This document shows, in pieces, positions 53,761-64,000 of a DNA stretch of 64,000 nucleotides. Under the pieces are notes generated by a model that made no database searches, was not told the origin of the DNA, and saw nothing but the letters and a program-made list of their open reading frames with translations. Position 1 is the first letter of the stretch, and each line of letters begins with the position of its first letter. The translations under genes were made by a program, and so were the position numbers. The DNA comes from Hamiltosporidium tvaerminnensis (lineage: Eukaryota; Microsporidia; Dubosqiidae). The DNA is taken from the NCBI GenBank assembly GCA_022605425.2, contig CM061249.1:620001-684000 (forward strand), read 5' to 3'.

Positions 53761-54378
53761 ATGAATGTTGGTTCAAAAGAATTATTTGCAATTATAAAAA
53801 AGATGGCTGTTATTGAAACAAAATATACAGAAAGTAGTATATCAAATCATGAATTGGTAAATATTCTTAAATTGCTCAGAGAAGAATTTGAGGCGATTTC
53901 TAAAACAGCTGAACAAAAGAGTCCTGATGAAAAATATTTTGTTATTTTTTTAATTATAATACTGGAGAGACTTAAAAAATCGATTGTTTTGGAAACCGAA
54001 TTACGTGAAATTATTGAAAAAGAATTTCAAGTTTATATGGATTCATTGAATGAGAAATTGCGCGAAGTTTTTAAAATCTCACATCCCTATAATGGAACAT
54101 TTACTTATAATAGAATGTACAAGGAGATTAAATCAAATATTCATTCTAAAGATGAAAGTAATAGAAATAAACGTTCAAACTATCCAAAACAAATTTCCAA
54201 AGTGCTTCAGAATTGGTTGCGGGAAAATGTTAATAACCCGTATCCTACCGAAGCCGAAAAAATTGTTCTTTCTGACAAAACCGGCTTAGATCAAACACAG
54301 ATCAACAATTGGTTTATAAATGCGAGGCGTAGATTATTGCCTCATATGAAAAACACTCATATGAAGAATAATAATTAA
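53761..54378 (+). CDS. TALE-class homeodomain transcription factor
   Basis: A 205-residue nuclear DNA-binding protein. The homeodomain lies at about 136-197, near the C-terminus: basic N-arm NRNKRSNYPK, helix 1 ISKVLQNWLRENV, the three-residue loop extension PYP (160-162) that defines the TALE class, helix 2 TEAEKIVLSDKTGL, and recognition helix QINNWFINARRRLLP (180-194) with the invariant W, F, N and R. The N-terminal half (1-125) is helical and has no recognised domain; it could mediate dimerisation. Microsporidia encode several such factors, some discussed as relatives of fungal mating-type HD proteins; no second homeodomain gene is present here. The start is the first ATG and is preceded by CCC. 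Confidence 0.95.
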   Translation: MNVGSKELFAIIKKMAVIETKYTESSISNHELVNILKLLREEFEAISKTAEQKSPDEKYFVIFLIIILERLKKSIVLETELREIIEKEFQVYMDSLNEKLREVFKISHPYNGTFTYNRMYKEIKSNIHSKDESNRNKRSNYPKQISKVLQNWLRENVNNPYPTEAEKIVLSDKTGLDQTQINNWFINARRRLLPHMKNTHMKNNN

Positions 54379-56369
54379 AGCAATGGTATTTTTGATAATT
54401 TTGAGTATTTTTATGATTTATATTTAATCGATTGAGAATATTTTTTCAAGTAATTTTATTTAAGTAAAAAAAATTTAATTTTTTTAAATTTTATTATTCG
54501 ATTCAAGAAAGGGCACAAATAATGAAATCATGTTAAATTTTTTTGATTACAAGACTTTTATGGGATTCTTAACAAATCAAACTCTATTGGTTAATACTTT
54601 GAAAAATTAAACAAAAAATCATGATATAAAAAACAATTATTGATAAATTTTATATGCAAGAGAAATGCTTTTTTGTGTTTAATTAGAAAATAGATCAAAT
54701 GAAAATCTAGTATTTCTATTAAAATTTGATAAACTATGAGCAATTTAGCATTATGTTCATACTTTAATGATATAAATTTATATAAACCACAGTTTATTTT
54801 TTCCTAAATACATACTACTTGTTTTTAGATTTCTGACTTTAAGGGGAGTAAATAATTTCAGAAACGTATATGAAACATGTATTGTAATACAAATATGCCT
54901 CATAAAGTTTATAAAATTAGATTTATCTTATATTCAGATATTTCATGATTGATCAAGATTTGATATATTTGACATTTTTGATAGCTATGATCTATAGACA
55001 ATGATTTGGCGAGATAAATGATCACGTATGAATATGAATAACTATAATAACTTTTTACAGACATGTCTCTTCTAAAAATTTTTATGTATCTAAACAAGGC
55101 TTATACTATGAAGTTCGAATCAAGCCAATAAATTAGTTCATATGAAATGATTTAATGCGATAAGAATCTATCTTTAACTTAACAATAAAAGCCAAACATA
55201 TATGTTTCGACTTATTTTTTGCATTAAAAAATCGGCTTCTAAAATACCAAAAGTAAATGGATGGAATTTTTATATTATATAACAGATATCACCAAACTAC
55301 AGCCCGCACAGCTGCCCAGACACAAGTGCCTCTGGGCAACCATCAATTTTTTTGTATAGTAAGTGTTATTTAAATAAGTTCAAAAAATAAATAATTTATT
55401 AATAGAATTACCATTATTGTTAAATTTTATTATGAATTCGTTTACAAAAAAATATTTAATTAGTTTCGACATTTTTTTAAGCCATAAATCATTTTTTTTG
55501 AAATTATTTTATAATAAACAACAAAAAAAATTCAAAAAATTAGTGAGAGGAAATATATTATTATTGAGATAATGTGGTTGAAAATTTTCACCAATAATTT
55601 CTTGAAATTATGAGTCAAATTTACTAGTAGAAATTATCAATAATGAATTAAAATTCTTATCTTTAATTTTGTATCTGTAAATATTTTTTGAGTGTTTCAT
55701 TTTATAAAATATTTGTTCGCACAGTTAGGCAGCGAAAAGCGGAAATAAATACCGTAGAATATTTAAGAGCGTTACTGATTTCGGGGCCGGAAGACTCTTT
55801 AAGATTTTAATAATTGTCACGGTCCTTAGTGCCCCCGTAATTTCTAATGCAGTTTTATTATTGGCAACACTCTTTATTTATAATAGATATATGTTATTTG
55901 TATAATATTTCTATCCTATAATTGCCGGGCTATTTTATTTCGTAACTATTCCAGCTTCTATTGCTCCTATAATATTTATATATTTGTATGGCCGGATTAT
56001 AGTTTTTGAATCTAGACGATTAACAGACAATACATATACAAATAGTATCAATGCAAAGTTTTAGCTTGCTATTGTTTGATATTATAGCCCAATTAAACTC
56101 TTTAAAATGCAATAAAATGTTATAAGGAAACAAATTTCGGAGCAAATAACTTCAAACAATGAATAAATTTACAAAAATAATATAGTTCTTTATTTCCTAT
56201 TTTTTTAATTTTAATTTTACCAATAGAAAAAAAATCATGGAAATGCCAATGATTGTAATTGGTCAAAACAAGGAAGGAAAAAATATTTCAGTGACTTTTT
56301 TGAAAGCCAAACAGTATCCAGCTAACTACATTAAACAAGACAAAGGTTGAAAAGAAAGTCGACTCAATT
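54379..56369. other. Spacer with a hairpin and a GC-richer patch
   Basis: No gene. Notable are the hairpin at 55313-55338 and a GC-richer patch at 55727-55850 (GGCAGCGAAAAGCGG, GGGGCCGGAAGACTC, GTGCCCCCGTAA), which may belong to the integrase-bearing relic downstream. Confidence 0.5.
55313..55338. repeat. Perfect 8-bp hairpin, GC-rich
   Basis: TGCCCAGA at 55313-55320 pairs exactly with TCTGGGCA at 55331-55338 across a 10-nt loop. It is GC-rich in an AT-rich stretch and lies 1 kb before the integrase relic. Confidence 0.6.
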
Positions 56370-57130
56370 TAAAATGCTTCGAGACGATCTTTACTTCAAA
56401 AAGCGCGAGCGAATGCTAAAGGTTGTTTTTGAATTTGAAAAGATGCTAATTAAACATATAATAGAGACTGAATATTCTGTAGCGGTTGTGGAATTAATAA
56501 AATGATTACTCTATTTTGACAAAAATATTATGCGATTTCTAAGACATGCATAATTGAATTTATAAAGATCCGTGAGGCATTTATTAGATTTAATTCTTCG
56601 GAAACAATTTAGCCATTTTATAAATAATCTTACTAAAAAGTATGATTTATTTATGATTGAGTGTGTAGATCTTAGCTGACACGCAGATCAAAATAATAGG
56701 ATTATTTGACTTGAACCATAATCGACACTCATACAAGCATTTCTGTACTTTAAGACGATAGATAAGACTTCATGGTTTTAGAAGATTTATCATAATTTAT
56801 TTTTGATACTTTTTGGTATTCCAGTATCGATTAGATGGGATGATGATGTAAAATTTTAAAATTAATTTCTGGAAACATACTTAACTGCCCTTAACAATCA
56901 AATAATATATGGAAGACCACATAATTCAAGGGCACGGAGACAAATTGCACGGATAAATCAAACATTAAAAGAATGTTATCCAAAAAAGTTATATTTAGTG
57001 GTACAAAAAGAGGAATCGATTTTTTAATGATGTTATATAAGCTTATAATAGAACAATACATAGTGCCTCAAATAAATCATCATTTCAACCTTTTAATAGT
57101 CAATTTGGATTTATAATCTTCTTTCTGGTA
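56370..57130 (+). pseudogene. Relic of a retroviral-type (rve) integrase
   Basis: Reading across frames gives, in family order, MIECVDLS near 56650 (the DLxD-like strand), FGIPVSIRWDDDVKF at about 56815-56860 (normally FGIP--I-SDNG-EF), YGRPHNSRARRQIARINQTL at about 56910-56970 (normally GRPRHPQSQG-VER-N-TL) and AYNRTIHSASNKSSFQPF at about 57040-57095 (normally YN-T-HS---KSPFE). This is the catalytic core of the integrase found in Ty3-type retrotransposons and related domesticated or Ginger-like genes. Several stops and frame changes show it is dead. No reverse transcriptase remnant or terminal repeat was recognised, so the class of parent element is uncertain. Confidence 0.75.
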
Positions 57131-58939
57131 GTACAGTGACGAAGGAACTAAAAGATGATTTAGTCTTTGTTGACGAAATTAGTTTGATGCATTAATCGCA
57201 ATAAAATAAAATCCAGGATATACAAAGTGAATTTAGAGATTGCGTCTGAAATATATAATGAAGTAAATTGGCTTTGATATTTTGCTTCATCTTCAACAAG
57301 TACTGCTTCTGAAATTGGTAAAATTTTGAAACTAATACGGAAGTATTTGAGCATTTTGCGAAAATATTAAAAAAGAATCATAGAAATATAAGATTCAAAT
57401 AAAACAATAAGAAATCTTCTTACTGGTAATAATATTTTTAAATGTGGATTTTGACATGAATACAAAAACTAAAAGCTCTCTGTTTGATTCTTCTTATGAT
57501 GATTTGTTTTTACAGTAACAAATATTTTTAGTAGTAATATGATAGAATAGAAAACATTAATGTGGAAAAAAGAACTGTCTACAAAGGCGTATTAAAGCGG
57601 ATTTAATTTTACTTTGTGTTTTCCTTTTTTTTAAATATGTATTATTTTTAAAATAAGAAATGTTAACATAAAAGGATGTGCTTTTATTTTTAAAATTATA
57701 ACGATAAATATTTTTGTGGGAAAAATAAAAATAAAAGTATATAAACATTTATTTTCACACGACCCTTATTATATTTAGAAACAAAATAACTCAATTTCAA
57801 TCTGGTGGCGTTAAAGATAAATGAATAGAAAATATGAGGGTTATAACTATATTAAAATAACCGGCACTAAGAACATGGGGGGCATTATGGACCCTACAAT
57901 AATTAATGTCTTGATCCATCCGTCCCTTTATTTACAGGGAATTTTTTTCCAACGAAAGGAAACGAGTAAAATAAGAGTTTGATAAGAAAAAATATTTATT
58001 TTTTCTAATCAGAATGCTTGCAAGATGTCTAATCGGAGAAGTTTTAAAGAAAGTTAAAATTTGAATGAAAAATGGAATAAATTCAATGAAGGAATTCAAT
58101 TTTTTGTGTTCCTTAAAAACTGTTTTTAATTGTTACCATGTTGTCAAAGGAAAATCCATAATAGTAAAAATATTTTCTTCTTCCAACGTTTATATGTCTT
58201 TTCTTCGTCAAAACCAGTTTTCGAACTTTTTATGGGTTGTTAAAGTATTTCCTACTTTTAAAAAGCTAATTATTGGCCATTTCTCCTTTTTTTTACAATT
58301 GCTTTGGTTTGGCATAAAGGATCTTAAATTGGAATTAAAGAGAAATCACTAATACTTATAGAGATACTATGAAATAAACAATATTTTTGCTTCAATAATT
58401 ACTATGGATATAAAAAATCCTTTTATAGTTTTTTGTCATAATTTTTTGTTTTGTATTCTTTAAAAAAATCCCTGTACAAATATAAAAATCAAGTAAGAAA
58501 ATATAAAGAGAAAAAACGTGAAAATAAAGGTAAGCAGAAAAAGGCAACCTTAAAATATCTATTTGCACCATACAAGAAAGTTTTAAAAATTTTCTTCATG
58601 ATTTTTTTTAAAAAAATCCGTATATTTAAAGGGGACCCGTTAGGATCATGGAATCAATTTGAATTTTTCCTTTGTGAATATTACTATAATAAATTTTATT
58701 TTTTGGACTCTGTATGACCTTTAACATTTCATCCAAAAATACTAATAAAAAGTGTCGGAATCCCGATGGAACCCGTATCTCGGAAAGAAAACAACAATAT
58801 AGAGAAACTCAATTGTGACTTTTTAAGGAGCCACATCTTTCTCAGTTCTGTTTTAATTAAGCAGTATTGCTTATCTTTGTTTGGCTGTTGGCGCATGTTT
58901 TTTTTGATGGTTGGGAATTAATTACATTTTATATTTTCT
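57131..58939. other. Spacer, nothing firmly recognised
   Basis: Short Lys/Phe-rich frames near 58065-58717 lack ATG starts or motifs. A GC-richer patch at 57862-57935 is unexplained. Confidence 0.5.
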
Positions 58940-59526
58940 AGGCTTGGCAGCGAAAAACAAAAAAATAATAAAATAAAGGCTGCAAACGACGCTGATGAGG
59001 TGAATAAAAGTGAGAGTGTGAGGCAAAACTGTGAGCAGCGCCTGCAAGCGAATTTCATACCTTCCTCCTTTTACATAATAACTACACATCCACCACCAGG
59101 CCAAACATGTAGTAAATGCAAAAAAGTGCGCTTGACACCTTACTCTCGCCTAATACATAACTTCCGCTCTTTGGTTGAAGTCTCTGTGTGCAAGCCATCG
59201 TACGACATGACAAATCCTTGTACTATAGCTATTCAGATGGTAACAAGCCAATGGCATTGCAGACATTATTCGATTCTGTAACAACCTACTCAAAAGAATG
59301 GCTTCGGATTGTTTTTTTGCAGAAAATGAAAAAGGGCAAGAAGAGAATGGAGAGCGACGTATAATCGCCACTTGTCTCACTGAGCCATGCACCCTGATTG
59401 ACACCACGGAGTACATAAACCTGAGAGATAAATTTTTAGTTAAATCAAAGAAATCTCGGAAAAGGAAATTGGAAAAGTGGTGGTCCGAACTCGAAAGCTT
59501 CCAAGTGAATTGGTTACAGTAAAGCT
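58940..59526 (+). pseudogene. Decayed 5' part of LINE copy C
   Basis: Fragments in different frames, including TCSKCKK at about 59109-59130 (a C-x2-C pair that might be half of an N-terminal zinc finger of the R2 kind) and a Lys/Arg-rich stretch SKKSRKRKLEKWW before 59522. The base composition matches the pol region. Frameshifts prevent assignment of a single protein. Confidence 0.5.
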
Positions 59527-62500
59527 ATGGACCTTATTAATCGAGTAGTCGGTGAATATGTCGGAGCTCATGTACCTGAGTCAATTACGGAATCCGCGTA
59601 TATCATGCAAGCTGCGCAGATATGCTATGACGAGGCAACACGTAAAGAGAAGCCTAGATCCGCTTGGAAGGAAAACATAGGAAGTAAAATTTCTAAGTTA
59701 GTACTTTCCAAAGATCTTCTCGAGAAGGCTCGTAAGCAGGAAAAGCTCTCCACTTCGGAAACGAAGAGCCTTAAGAAAATCAGGCGAGAGTTTAATTTAA
59801 ACTTGAGCAGTGTTACTGATCTTTCTGAGGCTTTAGTTAAGAAGAATGAGTCTTTGAATGTTTACGAGAAAAAAATTACGATGTATAAAAGTAGGAAGCA
59901 TTTCCGAAAAGAGAATCGTATGTTTGAGCTTTTCCAAGGTCGATTTTATCGTGGGTTATCTGAGCGTGTGGAATCCGAGCATGTGGTCAGTCGTGAGGAA
60001 ATTGTGAGTTTTTGGTCTACAATGTGGAACAAAAATGATGACACAGTCACGTACGATGATTATTTGATTCCATTTGTATCAGATAATCATCCGACCACGT
60101 TTCCTTCACTTGATGAATTTGTGAATATCATTAATTGGCTCCCTAATTGGAAAGCTGCTGGAATTGATGGTATTTACAATTTTTTCATTAAGAAACTTAC
60201 AACTCTTCACAAATATCTTTATGATATTGTGAAAGTTATATGTTTAGAAGGAACACCTCAAGCTGATTGGTTTTACTGCGGGCTTACGTATTTGATACCG
60301 AAAGGAATTCCACGAAGAGGCTCTGACTACAGGCCAATCACTTGTATGTCCAACCTCTATAAGTTAACGAAAAGTGTGTAACGAAATTCGTTCAACTTGA
60401 AGTGGAAAGGCGAGGGTTGCTTGCAGAGAACCAATTAGGGGCGGTAAGAGGTGTGCAGGGAGCGAAAGAGCAGACTCTACTGAATATTGCCTTAAATAAA
60501 TAGTATGGAAATAATCTTAAGGCAACATGGATTGATGTTAAAAAAACTTGTGGTTTTATATATCATGCTTATTTAACTCAATACATTAAACAACTTAACT
60601 TACCTGATTGGATCCTGAAATTTATTAAGGTAATTATATCAAAATGGAAAATTGATATGTCAGTAGAGCCTGAAAAAATCATGAGCAAGAAGATTGAGAG
60701 AAAAATTCTGCAAGGAGATAGTTTGTCACCATTGTTGTTTGTGGTGTGTATGGATCTATTGAGCCGATAGCTTAATGAAAAATACACAAAAGTGACAGTA
60801 CAAACAGATGCAGAATCCCATTCTACTAATCATCTCTTGTTTATTGATGATCTTAAGCTCCTTGCAAAAGACAGCTCCACATTGAGTGCTATGACAGGCG
60901 AGGCAAAGGAATTTTTAGAGGTGATTGGCTTAGAGATTAACAAAGAGAAGTCAGCCACAAATGATACGTGTTGTGAAGATACTGCTACTCTTCTAGAAGG
61001 TGTTAGTGTTTATAAATATTTAGGAATAATAGAAGATAGCAGAGGAATCCCAACACGTAGCTCATTTGAAGAAGTACAGAGCAAACTTATATCAAGAGTT
61101 GAAAGACTTTGTCACACTAGATTAAATGCAAAAAATTTATTTTCTGCAATCAATCAACATGCGATATCGTTAATCAACTATCACATAGGAGTACTTCGAC
61201 TTGAACCGGCTGACTTCTCTAAGTTAGATGATGCAGTGCGTGCGGTGTTGGTGAAGAATAAGATACATCTCCGCCCAGGATGTAAAGAGCGTCTATACCT
61301 TCCTAGAACAGAACTTGGAGGAGGCCTGCATAGTGTTGAGTTGCGAAGCGAACATATGCTTCTGCAACTCTTGGATTGTCTGGAAAAAAGTAAAGAAATA
61401 TCAACTAGACGAGCAGCAATCCTCAACGTGGAGAATAATAATAAAACCCATCTTGCACTAATAAAAGGCTTTTTAAAGGTAAAGTACAGGTTGTTAGAAG
61501 AATTCACTAAGAAAAGTTTAGAAGAAGTTCAACTTGCAAAACTAAATAACGAAATAGAAAAACAAAAACTTCATTCAAAGTTATATAATGCAAGAAAAAA
61601 TGAGCTTGTGAGTGTTAGTGACTCTTCAAGATGGCTAAAGAGAGGAAATATTAGGCCACGAAATGAAGCTGTGTCCTGCTATATCCAGGATGGAAATGTA
61701 TTCTGGGGAGCAGATGGTGTGTGTCAACATTGCGGGAAGTCTGGTAAGACTGTAGATCATCTAGCAACTAGATATGAAAAAATGCTAGGCCATGATTACA
61801 CTAGACGGCATAATAAAGTGGTTAGATGCCTACACTTACTTCTCCTAAATAGATATAAGTTTAAGTCCACAAAACGAATTAGGAGTCACTCAGTTCAAGA
61901 AATTCTTGATAATGAGTACGCAGAGATAAGAGTGGACACCAGAATAAAAACTGATGTTAAAATTCGGAATAACAGACCGGACATATTTATTTTAGATAAG
62001 AAGAAGAATATGATAACACTCATTGAAGTAGGAATCACTTCCCAAGATTCACTTCAAATAGTTGAAACTGAAAAACTTAGGAAGTATGACCTGTTAGCCG
62101 ATGATTTGGGTCTTATTTATAAGTGTAGTGTTGAGATAATCCCCTATGTGATGACCTGGGACGGTATTGTGACAAAATACCATAAATCTCATCTTAAAAG
62201 ACTAGAAATACCCATGAATGTAGAGGCATACATTCAGTCTATAGTACTTAAAAAGACAGTCGAACCAATTTCCTTTGATCGACGAAGAGGACTTGAGTCA
62301 GGACTAAATGCCGAAGAGAGCTGGGAGAGAGCGTCAATGGGTGTTATTATGAGAGCAGAGATGCACGAGGAACCAACATCCCCTTTAAAAGAATAGAAGA
62401 GAGAGGAAGATGGTGCAAAAAATTTTAAACCAAAAAATAAAGCAACACTTATTTCACAAGGAGGAACCACTTTAGAGGAACCGACCAATAACATAAATGA

Positions 62501-62559
62501 AGAGCCGGAGTTGGAAGAAGAGACAGTAGTGGTTAAAAAGGTAGAAGAAAACATATAAA
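59527..62559 (+). pseudogene. R2-like reverse transcriptase / restriction-like endonuclease, inactivated
   Basis: From the ATG at 59527, 284 codons run to about 60381. They include the first polymerase blocks, KAAGIDGIYNFFIKK and LIPKG-PRRGSDYRPITCMSN. A small insertion near 60375 shifts the frame. Then follow QLGAVRGVQGAKEQTLLN, a stop TAG at 60501, an altered ATWIDVKKTCG, RKILQGDSLSPLLF, a stop TAG at 60768 and FIDDLKLL (catalytic DD) at about 60840. The C-terminal half from 60792 is open for 534 codons, ending in an extra TAG at 62394; the normal stop comes after 62556. In the zinc motif the last Cys is Tyr (HLATRYEK), unlike copy A. The endonuclease RPDI and IEVG are kept. It cannot make a full protein. 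Confidence 0.92.
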
Positions 62560-62600
62560 AAAAATGGTAAAAATATTTTAACTTAAAATTTATTAAATAA

Positions 62601-63107
62601 ATTTAAACCGAGTCGGTATGTTTTTATAGATAATTTTTTAGTTCAAATTATCATATAAAATAAAGGAGGCAATATAAAATGGGAGCGCTTTGAAATACGA
62701 CAACTATTTAAAAGCAAAATTATATTTTTAAATCATTTTCTTTTGATAATCAGTATTAAAAATCATCAGCAGCTCAGTTGTATGGACTATTTTGAATCCC
62801 TATATCAGACTCCGCAATTCCAGCCACAATTTATTCGACTACATTTGCATTAGATAAAAATAAGATTCTCAAAGTGAATATGATCCCTCTTTGATAAATT
62901 TAGTAAAAAGAGTGTTTGAAAATTGTGTAAACAAAAAAATAAAGGCATAAAAAATATTATACTTAGTAATTATTTTTTTCTAAACCAAATTATTCAATAA
63001 TTTATAGCTTAAGACCAAAAATTATTTATCTTATTCATACTGCTTTATATTTCTGAGCCAAACCACACAATAAGCAAAACATGTTATTAAAAAAGTTTTA
63101 GTTTTAT
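62601..63107. other. AT-rich spacer, nothing recognised
   Basis: Between LINE copy C and 730-bp copy 7. Confidence 0.6.
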
Positions 63108-63119
63108 TTATAGATCTAA

Positions 63120-63862
63120 AGTGGAGTTTGGATAACCACACAAAAAACTTTCTTTTTGGCAATGAGTGTGTGAAAGTATTGTGAGGTCATTGTTTGGATT
63201 TTTGATGTGAATAAAACCATACGACATCTTAAGTTGTTCTATGGGTGTTTGTATGAGAAATAGAGGTCATCGAAAAGGCGAAACTTTTTCTACAAATTTA
63301 TTTGTAGTTTTTTATATAACCAGATTGCAGACCACAGCTAAACTTGTAGGTAATTTACATGTAAAAGCTTCGAAACCTAGCCTTGCTCACTCGGGTTAGA
63401 AGACTTAGTGCCTGAGAGAAATAAAAATATAAACTATTAAAAGCCGGGAGAGTTAAGTAGCAAGTTATACCTGTTGTTATGACATTGCACTGTCTAGGTG
63501 GACTCCATGTAAGTCTCTGAAATATATCTTGGCGAAAAGTATATTAGGTTCAGAAAGTGTAGAGTAAGTGGGAATGCTGCATGGTCTTGGGGGAGCCCAA
63601 AGGGTCTTCGGCGTCTGATCACACCCCATGCAACGGACATTAAAGCACTTCGGGAAACTGACTCGCCTGTTAATTTGGTTCTACACACCTGGTAGATGAA
63701 AGGCTCTTGAAAGTATGTATCGCAAGGGTTACCGATGGAGTGTTGGCGTAGCTGTTATTTATGTTAAACCTAGAACTGCATTAATGTCATTAAAACAAAT
63801 ATAGCACTTGCCACTATTTTAAAAAGATGTGATACTTTGAATAAAGTCAAATATTAAAAAAA
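63120..63862 (+). mobile_element. 730-bp SINE-like element, copy 7
   Basis: Starts AGTGGAGTTTGGATAACCACA and ends GATGTGATACTTTGAATAAAGTC plus a short A-rich tail. TTATAGATCTAA at 63108-63119 and TTATAGATCAAA at 63863-63874 match at 11 of 12 positions and are a likely duplication. All family landmarks are present, including the CATGTAAAAG block and ATATATCTTGG. Confidence 0.87.
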
Positions 63863-63957
63863 TTATAGATCAAATTTTGAGAAGTTTCATATTTTAGTTC
63901 ATTTTATGTGTTCACATAGCATAATAAAATATATTTTAAGAAACTTCGAGTACTGGT

Positions 63958-64000
63958 AAGAATAGAGGCATACACACAATCAGGGTACTTAAAATCATTA
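63958..64000 (+). mobile_element. R2-like LINE, copy H, cut by the window edge
   Basis: AATAGAGGCATACACACAATCAGGGTACTTAAAATCA parallels TGTAGAGGCATACATTCAGTCTATAGTACTTAAAAAGA at 62219-62257 in copy C. Only 43 bases are visible, so the rest must lie beyond the edge. Confidence 0.7.

Larger units (their letters stand above)
58940..62600 (+). mobile_element. R2-like LINE, copy C, longest copy, dead
   Basis: The only copy here with a reverse transcriptase domain. The 5' limit (near the GGCTTGGCAGCGAAAAAC) is estimated from the rise in G+C and open frames. The 3' end AACTTAAAATTTATTAAATAAA is a diverged form of the family tail. The first 600 bases carry only broken frames, and the pol region is split by one frameshift and three nonsense codons. 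No flanking duplication was recognised. The element is clearly richer in G+C than host spacers. Confidence 0.88.

Noticed and set aside
58065-58717. Two Lys/Phe-rich plus-strand frames before LINE copy C
   Set aside because: No recognised motif; composition explained by A and T runs. The first opens with a run of lysine and asparagine codons at an unremarkable ATG.
63494-63688. Minus-strand 64-codon frame in 730-bp copy 7
   Set aside because: Not kept in other copies; no ATG context or motif.

Overview
The window looks like nuclear DNA of a microsporidian with an expanded, very AT-rich, transposon-laden genome. The evidence is ten compact protein genes without visible introns that make up about 16% of the sequence, one intron-less tRNA gene, long gene-poor AT-rich spacers, a CCC motif touching or close to several start codons, and an R2-like non-LTR retrotransposon family. 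The lineage, for example something like Hamiltosporidium, is inferred and not proven here.

Recognisable genes: an eIF2-alpha-kinase-like Ser/Thr kinase (12636-13877), mevalonate diphosphate decarboxylase (35913-36827), tRNA-Thr(AGT) (38407-38479, minus), a haspin-like kinase split by a -1 frameshift in an A8 run (42735-44737, minus), an ABCG half transporter (49057-50823) and a TALE homeodomain protein (53761-54378). Unrecognised but credible genes: a small charged helical protein (10266-10538, minus), a membrane-anchored or secreted helical protein (19355-20740), two paralogous multi-pass membrane proteins 5 kb apart (26830-27567 and 32260-33009, minus) and a 153-residue protein (37723-38184, minus).

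Most other recognisable sequence is mobile DNA. An R2-like LINE has a CCHC motif and a restriction-like endonuclease. It is present as one long decayed copy (about 58940-62600), three 5'-truncated copies with 13-14 bp target-site duplications (7957-9697, 46246-46743, 38784-39313), older fossils (21121-21799, 41200-41900, 52490-53150) and a copy running off the right edge. A non-coding element of about 730 bp occurs in seven near-complete copies plus fragments; two copies have perfect 12-13 bp target-site duplications, so it behaves like an unusually long SINE. A 235-bp element has a GAAT-repeat tail and a 15-bp duplication. There is a dead Merlin/ISXO2-like DNA transposon with long terminal inverted repeats (5375-6526), a dead retroviral-type integrase relic (56370-57130) and a tRNA-like relic at 22390-22620. 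Tandem arrays (78, 58, 41 and 79 bp units) bracket the eIF2-kinase-like gene.

The genes do not form an operon or a single pathway; they are dispersed housekeeping and regulatory genes in a sea of retroelement debris. The most notable points are the canonical A_AAA_AAC slippery heptamer at the exact haspin frame break and the 730-bp element family with retrotransposition hallmarks.
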